DNA of 64,000 nucleotides from Chloroflexota bacterium (GTDB lineage Bacteria; Chloroflexota; Limnocylindria; Limnocylindrales; CSP1-4), in assembly GCA_021787395.1 (NCBI GenBank), contig JAJYLZ010000001.1, positions 1 through 64,000 of the forward strand, in the 5' to 3' direction. Both the position numbers and the translations under genes were made by a program. The notes under the pieces were generated by a model. It was not told where the DNA came from, made no database searches, and saw only the letters and a list, made by a program, of their open reading frames with translations. Positions 7,081-15,994 of this stretch are shown here, piece after piece. Positions within the stretch are counted from its first letter, which is position 1, and the number at the start of each line of letters is the position of its first letter.

Positions 7081-8991
7081 ATGGCGACAGTGCGACTCAC
7101 GACCGGCCAGGCGGTCATCCGGTATCTGGCCCGGCAGTACGTGGAGCGCGACGGCGTCGAGCACCGGTTCTTCGCCGGACTGTGGGGGATCTTCGGCCAC
7201 GGCAACATCGGCGGCGTGGCGCAGGGCGTCCAGCAGGCCCCGGACGGCTTCTCCTACTACCTGACCCGCAACGAGCAGGCGATGGTCCACGCGGCGGTCG
7301 GCTACGCCAAGCTGCGCAACCGGCTGGGGGCGTTCGCCTGCCTGACCTCGATCGGCCCCGGGGCGACCAACATGGTGACCGGCGCGGCATCCGCGACGAT
7401 CGACCACGTGCCCGTCCTGCTCATGTCGGGCGACGCCTTCGCCGAGCGCGTGCAGTCGCCCGTCCTCCAGCAACTCGAGCACCCGCTGTCCCAGGACACC
7501 AGCGTGAACGACGTCTTCCGCCCGGTGGTCCGGTACTGGGACCGCATCAACCGGCCGGAGCAGCTCATCACGGCCCTGCCCGAGGTCATGCGCGTCCTCA
7601 CCTCGCCCGTGGACACGGGGGCGGTCTTCCTCGCCCTGCCCCAGGACATCCAGACCTACGGCTTCGACTTCCCGGTCGAGATGTTCGCCAAGCGCGTGTG
7701 GCACATCGGCCGGCCGCGCCCCGACCGCGATGCCGTCGCGCGGGCGGTGGCCTGGATCCGCGAGGCGAGGCGCCCGGTGATCTTCGCGGGCGGCGGCGTC
7801 CGCTACAGCGAGGCGGCGGACGCCCTGCGCGCGTTCGCCGAGCAGACGGGCATCCCGGTCGCCGAGACCCATGCCGGCAAGGGCTCCCTGCCCTACGACC
7901 ACCCGCTGTCCCTCGGGGGAGCGGGCGTGTCCGGCACCCTCGCCGCGAACCAGATCGCGCCGGAGGCCGACCTCGTGATCGGCATCGGCACCCGCTTCAC
8001 CGACTTCCCGACGGCGTCGAAGACGGCCTTCCAGGACCCGGGCGTCCGGTTCGTGAACATCAACGTCGCCGAGTTCGACGCCTTCAAGCACGCGGCCGTC
8101 CCGCTCGTGGGCGACGCGCGCGCCACGCTCGAGGAGCTCTCGGTGGCCGTCGGCGACTACCGGACGGACGCCGCGTACCGGGCCCGCGTCGCCGCGCTCA
8201 ACCGGGAGTGGGACGAGGAGGTGGAGCGCGTCTACCACCACAGCGTGGGCAGCGTCCTGACCCAGGGCGAGGTCATCGGCGCCGTCGAGGCCTCGGCCGG
8301 CCCGCGCGACGTGGTGGTGACGTCGGCGGGCTCGCTGCCGGGCGACCTGCTCAAGCTGTGGCGCTCGCGCGACGTCTCCTCATACCAGGTCGAGTACGGC
8401 TACTCGACCATGGGCTACGAGATCGCCGGCGGCCTGGGCGCGAAGCTGGCCGCCCCCGACCGCGAGGTCTACGTCATGGTCGGCGACGGCTCGTTCCAGA
8501 TGATGGGCAACGAGGTCACGACGGCTGTCCAGGAGGGCGTGAAGCTCATCGTCGTCCTGGTGGACAACAAGGGCTTCAGTTCCGTCGGGCGCGTGTCGGA
8601 GCAGGTGGGCGCCGAGGGCTTCGGCTGCCACTACCGCCTGCGCGGACCCACCGGCGAGTACGACGGCCCCGAGATGCAGCTCGACTTCGTCAAGATCTGC
8701 CAGGGCATGGGGGCCAAGTCGCTCGAGGTCCGGACCCTCGACGAGCTCCACCAGGCGCTTGCCGACGCGCGCGCCGGCACCGAGACGGTGTGCATCGTGG
8801 TCCAGACCGACTGGCACGAGCGGGTCAAGGGCTATGCGAACTCGTGGTGGGAGATGGCCACCCCGATCGTGTCCGACATGGAGGCGGTGAACCGGGCGCG
8901 CGTGGACTTCGACCGCAACAAGGGCCGCCAGCGGTACCTCATGATCCCGGGCGCCCCGTACCAGCAGAACGATCCCGAGCGCTGGGGGTAG
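7081..8991 (+). CDS. iolD: 3D-(3,5/4)-trihydroxycyclohexane-1,2-dione hydrolase
   Basis: 636-aa thiamine-diphosphate enzyme that hydrolyses the diketone ring of the inositol intermediate to 5-deoxy-glucuronate, the substrate of IolB. The N-terminal ThDP-pyrimidine domain contains FFAGLWGIFGHGNIGG, and the C-terminal ThDP-binding motif starts GDGSFQMMGNE and closes with VVLVDNKGF. Length and domain order match IolD. ATG 7081 follows GGAGGAGACAAGGCG. Assignment over other acetolactate-synthase-like enzymes rests on the long IolD-like N-terminus and on neighbouring iolB, iolE and iolG. Confidence 0.93.
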   Translation: MATVRLTTGQAVIRYLARQYVERDGVEHRFFAGLWGIFGHGNIGGVAQGVQQAPDGFSYYLTRNEQAMVHAAVGYAKLRNRLGAFACLTSIGPGATNMVTGAASATIDHVPVLLMSGDAFAERVQSPVLQQLEHPLSQDTSVNDVFRPVVRYWDRINRPEQLITALPEVMRVLTSPVDTGAVFLALPQDIQTYGFDFPVEMFAKRVWHIGRPRPDRDAVARAVAWIREARRPVIFAGGGVRYSEAADALRAFAEQTGIPVAETHAGKGSLPYDHPLSLGGAGVSGTLAANQIAPEADLVIGIGTRFTDFPTASKTAFQDPGVRFVNINVAEFDAFKHAAVPLVGDARATLEELSVAVGDYRTDAAYRARVAALNREWDEEVERVYHHSVGSVLTQGEVIGAVEASAGPRDVVVTSAGSLPGDLLKLWRSRDVSSYQVEYGYSTMGYEIAGGLGAKLAAPDREVYVMVGDGSFQMMGNEVTTAVQEGVKLIVVLVDNKGFSSVGRVSEQVGAEGFGCHYRLRGPTGEYDGPEMQLDFVKICQGMGAKSLEVRTLDELHQALADARAGTETVCIVVQTDWHERVKGYANSWWEMATPIVSDMEAVNRARVDFDRNKGRQRYLMIPGAPYQQNDPERWG

Positions 8992-8996
8992 GCGCC

Positions 8997-10094
8997 GTGG
9001 CAGCGGCCGACGCGGCGGCCAGCCCGCTCCGCCGGGTGGCGGACAGCACCGCGACCGACATCTGGAACGACTCCTGCGTCCGGGCCGAGCTCGCGTGGGC
9101 GATCGAGCGCGGTGCCGTGGGGGCCACGTCCAACCCGCCGCTCGTGCTCGACGCCCTGCGCCAGGAGCCCGAGCCGTGGCGGTCCCGCCTCCGCGAGCTG
9201 GCGGATGAACTGCCGGCCGCTGCCGAGTCGGAGCTGGCCTGGCGCCTCGTCGAGGAGGTGGCCGGCCGCGGCGCCGGCATGCTGGAGCCCGTCTTCCGGA
9301 TGTCGGGCGGGCGGCGGGGCCGGCTGTCCGTCCAGGTGGACCCGACTCGGTACCGCGACGCGCCGGCGATGCTGGCCCAGGCGGCCCGCTTCGCGAGCCT
9401 CGGCCCGAACCTCCAGGTGAAGCTGCCGGTGACGACCGCCGGCCTGGCCGCGATCGAGGACGCCACGGCGCGCGGGGTGAACATCAACGCGACCGTGAAC
9501 TTCACGGTCCCGGGCGCGCTCGCGGTGGCCGAGGCCGTGGAGCGGGGCCTCGACCGCCTGGCGACGTCCGGCGGCGACCCGGCGGCGATGACGCCCGTGT
9601 GCACGCTCATGGTGGGCCGGCTCGAGGACTGGCTTCGGGTGGTGGCGGCCCGCGACGGCATCCTCCCCACCCCGGGGCGGATCGAGTGGTCCGGGATCGC
9701 GGTGGCGAAGCGTGCCGTCGCGCTGTACCGCGAGCGGGGCTACCGGACACGGATCCTGGTCGGCGCCTTCCGGACGCAGCTGCCGTGGACCGAGCTGGCC
9801 GGGCTGGACATCGTGCTCACGATCCCGCCGGCGTGGCAGCGCCTGATCGACGCCGCGGGGCTCGACGCGGGCGACCGCGCGGAGCTGCCGGTCGACCCGG
9901 CGATCGTGGACGAGCTGGCCGACCGCTTCCCCGACTTCCGCCGCGCCTACCAGCCCGACGGTCTCGCGCCCGGCGAGCTGGAGGGGTTCGGCGCTGCGGT
10001 CCGCACCCTCCGCCAGTTCATCGGCGCCTACCACGACCTCCAGGCGCACGTCCGCGACGTGTGCCTGCCCGATCCCGATCGGAGACCCGCATGA
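8997..10094 (+). CDS. Transaldolase-family protein in the inositol operon
   Basis: 365-aa class I (Schiff-base) TIM-barrel protein. The N-terminus [10 protein letters not shown]...[12 protein letters not shown] is typical of a transaldolase-like subfamily, and [17 protein letters not shown] carries the expected catalytic Lys at about residue 142. It starts at GTG 8997, 5 bp after iolD, and its stop overlaps iolE (ATGA), so it is embedded in the operon. Canonical inositol pathways use a class II aldolase (IolJ) after the IolC kinase, and neither is seen here. This protein may supply the aldol cleavage step or recycle a side product; that is inference. Classical transaldolase is less likely given the context. 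Confidence 0.8.
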   Translation: MAAADAAASPLRRVADSTATDIWNDSCVRAELAWAIERGAVGATSNPPLVLDALRQEPEPWRSRLRELADELPAAAESELAWRLVEEVAGRGAGMLEPVFRMSGGRRGRLSVQVDPTRYRDAPAMLAQAARFASLGPNLQVKLPVTTAGLAAIEDATARGVNINATVNFTVPGALAVAEAVERGLDRLATSGGDPAAMTPVCTLMVGRLEDWLRVVAARDGILPTPGRIEWSGIAVAKRAVALYRERGYRTRILVGAFRTQLPWTELAGLDIVLTIPPAWQRLIDAAGLDAGDRAELPVDPAIVDELADRFPDFRRAYQPDGLAPGELEGFGAAVRTLRQFIGAYHDLQAHVRDVCLPDPDRRPA

Positions 10095-10990
10095 TCCGCG
10101 TCGCCAACGCGCCCTGCTCGTGGGGCGTCATCGAGAACGTGGCCGGTGAGACCCGGGGCTACGCCCAGGTCCTCGACGAGATGGCCGAGACCGGGTACGC
10201 GGGCACGGAGCTCGGCGACTGGGGGTTCATGCCCACCGACCCGGCCGCCCTCCGCGAGGCCCTCGCCGCCCGCGGCCTCGCGCTGATGGCGTCCTTCTCC
10301 ACGCCCTGGCTGCAGGACCCGGCCCGGCATCGGCAGGGCGTCGACGACGCGCTCCGGATCGCGCGGCTGCTCGCGGCGGTCGGCGAGCCGGACAGCTACA
10401 TCGTGCTGGGCAACGACCCCTACGGCAGCCCGGAGCGGGGCGCGAACGCGGGCCGGATCACGCCGGCGATGGGCCTCGACGAGGACGGCTGGCGCGTGTT
10501 CGCGGCGGCGGCCGAGGACCTCGCCCGGCGGGTGCGGGACGAGACCGGCGTGCGGACCGTCGTCCACCAGCACCTCGGCACGCTCGTGGAGACCGGCGCC
10601 GAGGCGCGCCAGCTGCTCCGCCGCACGGACCCCGAGCTGCTCGGCGTGTGCCTGGACACCGGCCACTGGCGCTTCGGCACGGGCGAGGACCCGGCCGCCG
10701 CCGTCAGGGAGCTCGGGACGCGGATCTGGCACGTCCACTTCAAGGACGCCGACCCCGCGGTGATGGACGAGTCCCGCCGCCGCGGCTGGCACGGCCTCGA
10801 GTCCACCGGGCACGGCGTGTTCTGCGAGCTCGGGCGGGGGTGCGTGGACTTCCCGGCCGTGCTGGCGGAACTGCGCCGCGTCGGCTACGACGGGTGGGTG
10901 GTCGTGGAGCAGGACGTCCTGCCCGGGATGGGCGAGCCCCGGGAGAGCGCGCAGCGCAACCGCGAGTACCTCCGGTCGATCGGGCTCTGA
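10091..10990 (+). CDS. iolE: Inosose dehydratase-like TIM-barrel protein
   Basis: 299-aa xylose-isomerase-like barrel, expected to dehydrate 2-keto-myo-inositol to the trihydroxycyclohexane-dione used by IolD. The start [13 protein letters not shown] and the blocks [17 protein letters not shown] and WHVHFKD supply the usual metal-binding His, Asp and Glu residues. ATG 10091 overlaps the transaldolase stop. Operon position next to iolD supports IolE over a generic sugar-phosphate epimerase. Confidence 0.87.
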   Translation: MIRVANAPCSWGVIENVAGETRGYAQVLDEMAETGYAGTELGDWGFMPTDPAALREALAARGLALMASFSTPWLQDPARHRQGVDDALRIARLLAAVGEPDSYIVLGNDPYGSPERGANAGRITPAMGLDEDGWRVFAAAAEDLARRVRDETGVRTVVHQHLGTLVETGAEARQLLRRTDPELLGVCLDTGHWRFGTGEDPAAAVRELGTRIWHVHFKDADPAVMDESRRRGWHGLESTGHGVFCELGRGCVDFPAVLAELRRVGYDGWVVVEQDVLPGMGEPRESAQRNREYLRSIGL

Positions 10991-11018
10991 GCGCGGACCG
11001 GGGTTGGGAGGAAGCCGA

Positions 11019-12140
11019 GTGGACAGGGTCAGGGTCGGGGTCGTGGGCACGAGCTGGTGGGCGGACGCGATGTACCTGCCGGCGCTCGCGGGACACCCGC
11101 TGGCGGACGTCCGGGCGGTCGCGGGCGGGTCGCGGCCCGACCACACGAGGGCGTTCGCGGCCAAGTGGGGCGTCCCGTCCGCGTATGACTCGGCGCTGGC
11201 GATGCTCGACGCGGAGCCCCTCGACGCCGTGCTCGTCCTGACCTCCAACAGGAGCCACCGCGACCTGACCCTGGCGGCGATCGGCCGCGGGCTCCACGTG
11301 CTCTGCGAGAAGCCGCTGGGGCTGACGTCGGCCGAGGCGCGCGAGATGGCCGAGGCGGCGGCGCGGGCCGGGGTCACCACGATGACGCCATTCACCTACC
11401 GGTTCATGCCCGCTGCCCGCCACGTGAAGGCGCTGCTGGAGGACGGCTACCTCGGCCGGCCGTTCCACGTGGCCATGCGCTACTGGACTGGCTATGGGCG
11501 GAGCGGCGCGTATGCGTGGCGGTTCGACGCGGGCGAGTCGGGGTCGGCCGGCGTGCTCAACGACATCGGCTCGCACTTCGTCTACCTCGCCCGCTGGTAC
11601 TTCGGCGAGGTGGTGGCGGTCAGCGCCGTCACGACCAGGCTCGTCCCGCGCGCCGAGCGCCCGGACAGCGTGCCGTACGAGCGCCTGGACGATTCCGCCG
11701 TCCTCATCCTGGAGTTCGTCAACGGCGCGACCGGGACCATCCAGGTGACCTCGCTCGCCTACGAGCCGGGCGACTTCGGCCAGCGGCACGAGTGGGACCT
11801 CGTCGGCAGCGAGGGCACGCTCCACGTCCTCAACGACTGGGTGCGCACGCAGCGCGTGGTGGGCGTCCGCGACGGCGAGCCCGAGCTGCGCGAGCTGCCG
11901 ATCCCCGACTGGATCTGGGGCGCCGCCCGGCGGGACAACGTCCACGACACGTACCGCGACGTGTTCCGCCTCGAGGACCACATGACGCGCGCGTTCATCT
12001 CCGCGGTCGCGGCGGGGCGCCCGGCGTCACCCGATTTCGCCGATGGGCTGGCGGTCCAGCGCATCCTCGAGGCCGCCGCTCGAAGCGCGGCCGAGGGCCG
12101 ACGCGTAGCGGTCGCGGAGGTGGTCGCCAGCGGCGGCTGA
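11019..12140 (+). CDS. Second Gfo/Idh/MocA family oxidoreductase
   Basis: 373-aa NAD(P)-dependent oxidoreductase with N-terminal VGVVGTSWWADAMYLPAL, a CEKPLGLTSAEA EKP motif and a C-terminal substrate domain with GVLNDIGSHFVYLARW. I chose GTG 11019 because GGGAGGAAG lies 5 nt upstream; the ORF-track TTG at 11004 overlaps that site. It ends the inositol operon, 28 bp after iolE. It may act on scyllo-inositol, another cyclitol or an inositol-derived sugar; the substrate cannot be decided from sequence. Confidence 0.85.
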   Translation: MDRVRVGVVGTSWWADAMYLPALAGHPLADVRAVAGGSRPDHTRAFAAKWGVPSAYDSALAMLDAEPLDAVLVLTSNRSHRDLTLAAIGRGLHVLCEKPLGLTSAEAREMAEAAARAGVTTMTPFTYRFMPAARHVKALLEDGYLGRPFHVAMRYWTGYGRSGAYAWRFDAGESGSAGVLNDIGSHFVYLARWYFGEVVAVSAVTTRLVPRAERPDSVPYERLDDSAVLILEFVNGATGTIQVTSLAYEPGDFGQRHEWDLVGSEGTLHVLNDWVRTQRVVGVRDGEPELRELPIPDWIWGAARRDNVHDTYRDVFRLEDHMTRAFISAVAAGRPASPDFADGLAVQRILEAAARSAAEGRRVAVAEVVASGG

Positions 12141-12251
12141 CACGGGTGCTCTCTGGGTTGCGGCGCCATGTCCGCGCGGGACGCGCCCGGTCGCATCCCG
12201 CGGCCTGCCGCCCGCTTGGAGAGCTGCGCCGCCAGCGGGCAGATTCCGGGT

Positions 12252-12527
12252 CGTTCGCGAATCGCGGAACGGGTTCCGTCGGTCGCGGGGGCGCGGAACG
12301 AGCCGCGTCGGTCGCGGGGGCGCGGACTCGGGCGCCTCCACGGCGCGAGGCCGGTTCCGGGTCGTTCGCGAATCGCGGAACGAACCGCGTCGGTCGCGGG
12401 GGGCGGATGGTTCCGCGTTTCGCGAACCACCGCTACGCGCCAGTTCACGCTCGTCCAGCTTGCGCCCGGCGTCGAACACGCAGTTGCCTGCGGGCGGATG
12501 CCGCGCTTCGTTCCGCGATTCTTGAAC
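12252..12527. repeat. Cluster of about 20-bp dyads related to CGTTCGCGAATCGCGGAACG
   Basis: Identical imperfect palindromes at 12252-12271 and 12363-12382, inside a longer direct repeat with 111-bp offset that continues through CGTCGGTCGCGGGG. A perfect dyad GGTTCCGCGTTTCGCGAACC follows at 12409-12428, and a reverse-oriented degenerate copy at 12509-12527. A partial copy of the direct repeat starts near 12294. The 450-bp gap 12141-12590 holds no credible gene. Confidence 0.75.
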
Positions 12528-12590
12528 TAGCGCGCACCGGCCATCCTGGCGAGGGCCTCGTCCCCTGCGCGTCCGTGCGACGATGGCTCT

Positions 12591-13070
12591 ATGGCGAACG
12601 CAGGGCCCTCCGGCGATGTGGGACGGCTGTTCGGGGCCGACGGGGCCGTGCAGCGCGTTCGGCCGGCCGCCTACGCCTGGTGCGAGCAGGATGGCGCCCT
12701 CCTGCTGTGCCGGGTGGCGAGCCGCGGCCCCCTGGGCGGCCAGTGGACGCTGCCCGGCGGTGGGCTGCGCTTCGGTGAGGACCCGCTCGACGCCCTCCGC
12801 CGCGAGGTGGCCGAGGAGACCGGCCTGAGCGTGGTGCCGGGTGACATCCTCGGGGTGCGGTCGGCGATGCTCGAGCCCGCCGAGACCGTCTCCGGGCACC
12901 GCATCCAGGCCGTGGGCATCGTGTACCGCTGCACGGTCGCCGGCGGAGACCTCCGCCACGAGGCTGACGGCTCGACCGACCTCGCCCGATGGGTCCCCTG
13001 GCCGGAGGTGGCCCGGCTGGCCATGACGCCACTGCTGCGCTGGGCGCTCGACACCGTGCGGAACGCGTAA
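12591..13070 (+). CDS. Nudix hydrolase
   Basis: 159-aa pyrophosphohydrolase. The Nudix box GGGLRFGEDPLDALRREVAE followed by ETGL fits GX5EX7REUXEEXGU, so the Mg-binding Glu residues are intact. A nucleoside-diphosphate-X substrate is expected but unspecified. ATG 12591 (MANAGPSGD) has no clear ribosome-binding site. The next gene starts about 35 bp downstream with its own promoter-like hexamer, so it is probably transcribed alone. Confidence 0.9.
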   Translation: MANAGPSGDVGRLFGADGAVQRVRPAAYAWCEQDGALLLCRVASRGPLGGQWTLPGGGLRFGEDPLDALRREVAEETGLSVVPGDILGVRSAMLEPAETVSGHRIQAVGIVYRCTVAGGDLRHEADGSTDLARWVPWPEVARLAMTPLLRWALDTVRNA

Positions 13071-13104
13071 GCGCGCTGTGAGCCGCCTCGGCTACCCTCG
13101 CGCC

Positions 13105-14931
13105 ATGCCTGACCTGCCGGACTGGGAGGCGCGCTTCCGCGCACCCGTCCTGTCCTTCCCCGCCTGGTCGCCCGATGCGCCGGACCGGCTCGCGATCGCG
13201 TCGACCGAGAGCGGCTCCTACCAGCTCTACGCCTGGGACCGCTCCGCGGGCACCCGCCGCCAGGTCACCGACGACCCGGTGGGCGTGCTGGGCGGCCACC
13301 CGACCCGGGACGGCAGCGGGATCGCCTGGTTCCACGACGCCACGGGCGCGGAGTCGGGCCAGTGGGTGGTGGCGCCGTTCGATGAGGACGCCGCACCGCG
13401 GCCGCTCCTCGTCGGCGTCCCGGAGGGCTGGGACGAGGGGCTGGCCATCGGCCGGCGGCGGATCGTGGCGGCGATCAGCACCGCGCAGCGGTTCTCCGTC
13501 TGGGTGTCCGACCGCGGCACCGCGGCACGATGCCTCCTCGAGCAGCCCGACATGCTCAACCTGGGCTCGGGCGACGAGGCGGCGCTGTCGGCGGACGAGA
13601 CGATGATCGTCCTCGAGCACGCGGAGCAGGGCGACGTCCACCACGCGGCGCTGCGAGTCATCGATGCGGAGACGGGCGCCACCCTGGCGCACCTCCGGTG
13701 GGAGGGGATCGCGCTGGCCAGCCACGGCTTCTCGCCGGTGCCCGGCGACGCCCGCGTCGCCATCTCCCACGAGCGAGATGGTGAGCGGCGGCCCGCGATC
13801 TGGGACGTCCGGTCCGGTGCGGTGACGGACCTGCCGACGGGGCTCGAGGGCGACCTCGACGTCGCGGGCTGGTGGCCCGACGGGACTGCGCTCCTGCTGC
13901 TGCAGCTGGTCGAGGGCCGGCACCGGCTCCACCGCCACGACCTCGCCGATGGCACCACGACGCTGCTTGCCACGGAGCCTGGCTCCATCACCGCGGCGGC
14001 CGTCCGCCCCGACGGGGAGGTCTGGTACCGCGGGCACAACGGCGAGCATCCGGCCCAGCTCCGCGCCGTCGGCGTCGGCGATCCCCTCCTGGAGCCCGAC
14101 GGGCCCCGCGCCCCCGCCGGGCGCGTCTTCGAGAGCTGGTTCTTCACCAACCCGGGCGGGCAGCGGGTCCACGGGTTCACCGTGCGGCCGGACGGCGAGG
14201 GCCCGTACCCGGTGATCCTGCGCGTCCACGGCGGGCCGCACATGCTCGACATGGACCGCTGGGTGCCGGACATCCAGGCCCACGTGGACGCGGGCTTCCT
14301 GGTGGCCATGGTCAACTACCGAGGCTCAGACGGCTACGGCCAGGCCTGGCGCGACGAGCTGATCGGCAACGTGGGCTTCCTCGAGCTCGAGGACGTCATC
14401 GCCGGGCTCGACGACCTGGTGGCCCGGGGCCTGGCCGACCCGGCGCGCGTGGTGCTCGCCGGCTGGTCCTGGGGCGGGTACGTCACCCTGCTCGGCGCCG
14501 GCCGGCATCCGGACCGCTGGGCGTCGCTCATCGCCGGCGTGCCGGTCGCCGACTACGTGGCCGCCTTCGAGGACGAGTCGCCGTCGCTGCAGGCGCTCGA
14601 CCGCTCGCTGTTCGGCGGGGACCCCACCACCAAGCCCGACCTGTTCCTGGAACGCTCCCCCATCACGTACGTGGACGCCGTCCGGGCCCCGCTGCTCATC
14701 CTGGCCGGCGAGAACGACTCGCGGTGCCCGATCCGCCAGGTGTGGAACTACGTCGGCCGGATGCGCGCCCGCGGCCTCGAGCCGCAGGTCTACACCTACT
14801 CGACCGGCCACGCCTCCTTCAGCACCGACGAGAAGCTGCGCCAGGCGTCGGTCGTGCTCGACCACCTCGCCCGGACCGTGCCCGGCATCCCCCGCCTCGA
14901 GGGCATCGAACGGCACCTCGGCGCCGGCTGA
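13105..14931 (+). CDS. S9 family (acylaminoacyl) peptidase
   Basis: 608-aa protein with an N-terminal beta-propeller (residues about 25-330; repeated WSPDAPDRLAIAS- and HPTRDGSGIAWF-type strands) and a C-terminal alpha/beta-hydrolase domain. The nucleophile elbow is GWSWGG; candidate acid and His are in LAGENDSRCP and TGHASFS. The HGGPH oxyanion motif is present. No signal peptide is seen, so it is probably cytoplasmic and acts on short peptides. I chose ATG 13105 because TACCCT lies 6 nt before it, the leaderless arrangement seen elsewhere here; GTG 13078 would add nine unconserved residues. Confidence 0.88.
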   Translation: MPDLPDWEARFRAPVLSFPAWSPDAPDRLAIASTESGSYQLYAWDRSAGTRRQVTDDPVGVLGGHPTRDGSGIAWFHDATGAESGQWVVAPFDEDAAPRPLLVGVPEGWDEGLAIGRRRIVAAISTAQRFSVWVSDRGTAARCLLEQPDMLNLGSGDEAALSADETMIVLEHAEQGDVHHAALRVIDAETGATLAHLRWEGIALASHGFSPVPGDARVAISHERDGERRPAIWDVRSGAVTDLPTGLEGDLDVAGWWPDGTALLLLQLVEGRHRLHRHDLADGTTTLLATEPGSITAAAVRPDGEVWYRGHNGEHPAQLRAVGVGDPLLEPDGPRAPAGRVFESWFFTNPGGQRVHGFTVRPDGEGPYPVILRVHGGPHMLDMDRWVPDIQAHVDAGFLVAMVNYRGSDGYGQAWRDELIGNVGFLELEDVIAGLDDLVARGLADPARVVLAGWSWGGYVTLLGAGRHPDRWASLIAGVPVADYVAAFEDESPSLQALDRSLFGGDPTTKPDLFLERSPITYVDAVRAPLLILAGENDSRCPIRQVWNYVGRMRARGLEPQVYTYSTGHASFSTDEKLRQASVVLDHLARTVPGIPRLEGIERHLGAG

Positions 14932-15004
14932 GGCGAGTCCGCGCGGCGACCCTGACGGGCGCGGGGCGGTGCGCGCACACTCCGCCCAGACAGGAGGGCG
15001 TGCG

Positions 15005-15922
15005 ATGGACGGGGCCGACATGCCGCTGCTCGACATCGAGCTGGCGAACCTGACCCGACTGGCGGATGGCCGAGCGGTGGAGTGGGAGGCGCTCGGGACG
15101 GGCGGGGAGCCGCTCGTGTGGGTGGAGGGCGGGCCGGGGCTCCCGGCGCACCTGGCGCGCGCCGACGTCGAGCCCGTGCTCGACCGCTTCCGCTGCCACC
15201 TGGTCAACGCGCCCGGCAACGGCCGGACGACCGCGCCCGACGAGGCGATGGGCTTCGGCCTCGAGGACCTGGTCCGGTTCTTCGACGCGTGGCGGACCGC
15301 CGTCGGCCTCGGGCCGGTGACGCTCATGGGGCACTCGTGGGGCGGACTGCTCGCCCCGGCCTGGGCGGCGCTGCGGCCGGCGTCGGTGCGCCGGCTCATC
15401 GTGGTCGACGGCTACCCGGGCTCGGGGTTCGTGGACCCGGCAGCGGCCGAGGCCGAGCAGCGACACGCCCTCGACCGGATCCGCGGCCGGCCCTGGTTCG
15501 AGGCCGGGATGGCGGCCTGGGACGTCGCCTCCAAGACCCTGTCGATGACGGAGCGGGTCGCGGTCGACAGCATGCGCGCCTTCATGCCGTTCTACTTCGC
15601 GGACCCCGAGGATCCCGTGTCGGAAGCGCACATCGAGCGCCTCCGCCGCGAGCTGCGGATGAACGTCGCGGCCGTCGACGCGTGGATGGGCTGGCGCGAC
15701 GCCCTCGACTACCGGCCCCTCCTGGGCGAGGTCCAGTGCCCGACCCTGGTGATCGTGGGCGAGCACGACTGGCTGTGCGGGCCGGTCTGGAACCGCGCCC
15801 TCGCCGCGGCGATCCCGGGGGCGCGCCTCGTGGAGATCCCCGGCACGGGGCACCTCCCGCAGTACGAGGCGCCGGCGGCGTTCCGCGCCGCGATCGACGC
15901 CTGGCTGGCGGACGTCGGGTAG
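15005..15922 (+). CDS. Alpha/beta hydrolase (proline-iminopeptidase-like)
   Basis: 305-aa single-domain alpha/beta hydrolase. WVEGGPGLPAH provides the oxyanion HGGPG-type motif with Glu for His, GHSWGG is the nucleophile elbow, and IVGEHDWLCG and IPGTGHLPQ hold the acid and His. ATG 15005 lies 7 nt after AGGAGG. It follows the S9 peptidase on the same strand after 73 bp, so a peptide-degradation pair is plausible. The substrate is not determined. Confidence 0.87.
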   Translation: MDGADMPLLDIELANLTRLADGRAVEWEALGTGGEPLVWVEGGPGLPAHLARADVEPVLDRFRCHLVNAPGNGRTTAPDEAMGFGLEDLVRFFDAWRTAVGLGPVTLMGHSWGGLLAPAWAALRPASVRRLIVVDGYPGSGFVDPAAAEAEQRHALDRIRGRPWFEAGMAAWDVASKTLSMTERVAVDSMRAFMPFYFADPEDPVSEAHIERLRRELRMNVAAVDAWMGWRDALDYRPLLGEVQCPTLVIVGEHDWLCGPVWNRALAAAIPGARLVEIPGTGHLPQYEAPAAFRAAIDAWLADVG

Positions 15923-15994
15923 ACGGCCTGTCCGCGGGCGACGGCGGCGCGCAGAGCCGCCTGCCCGGCGACGCCTGACGGCCTCCCCGGCCCC

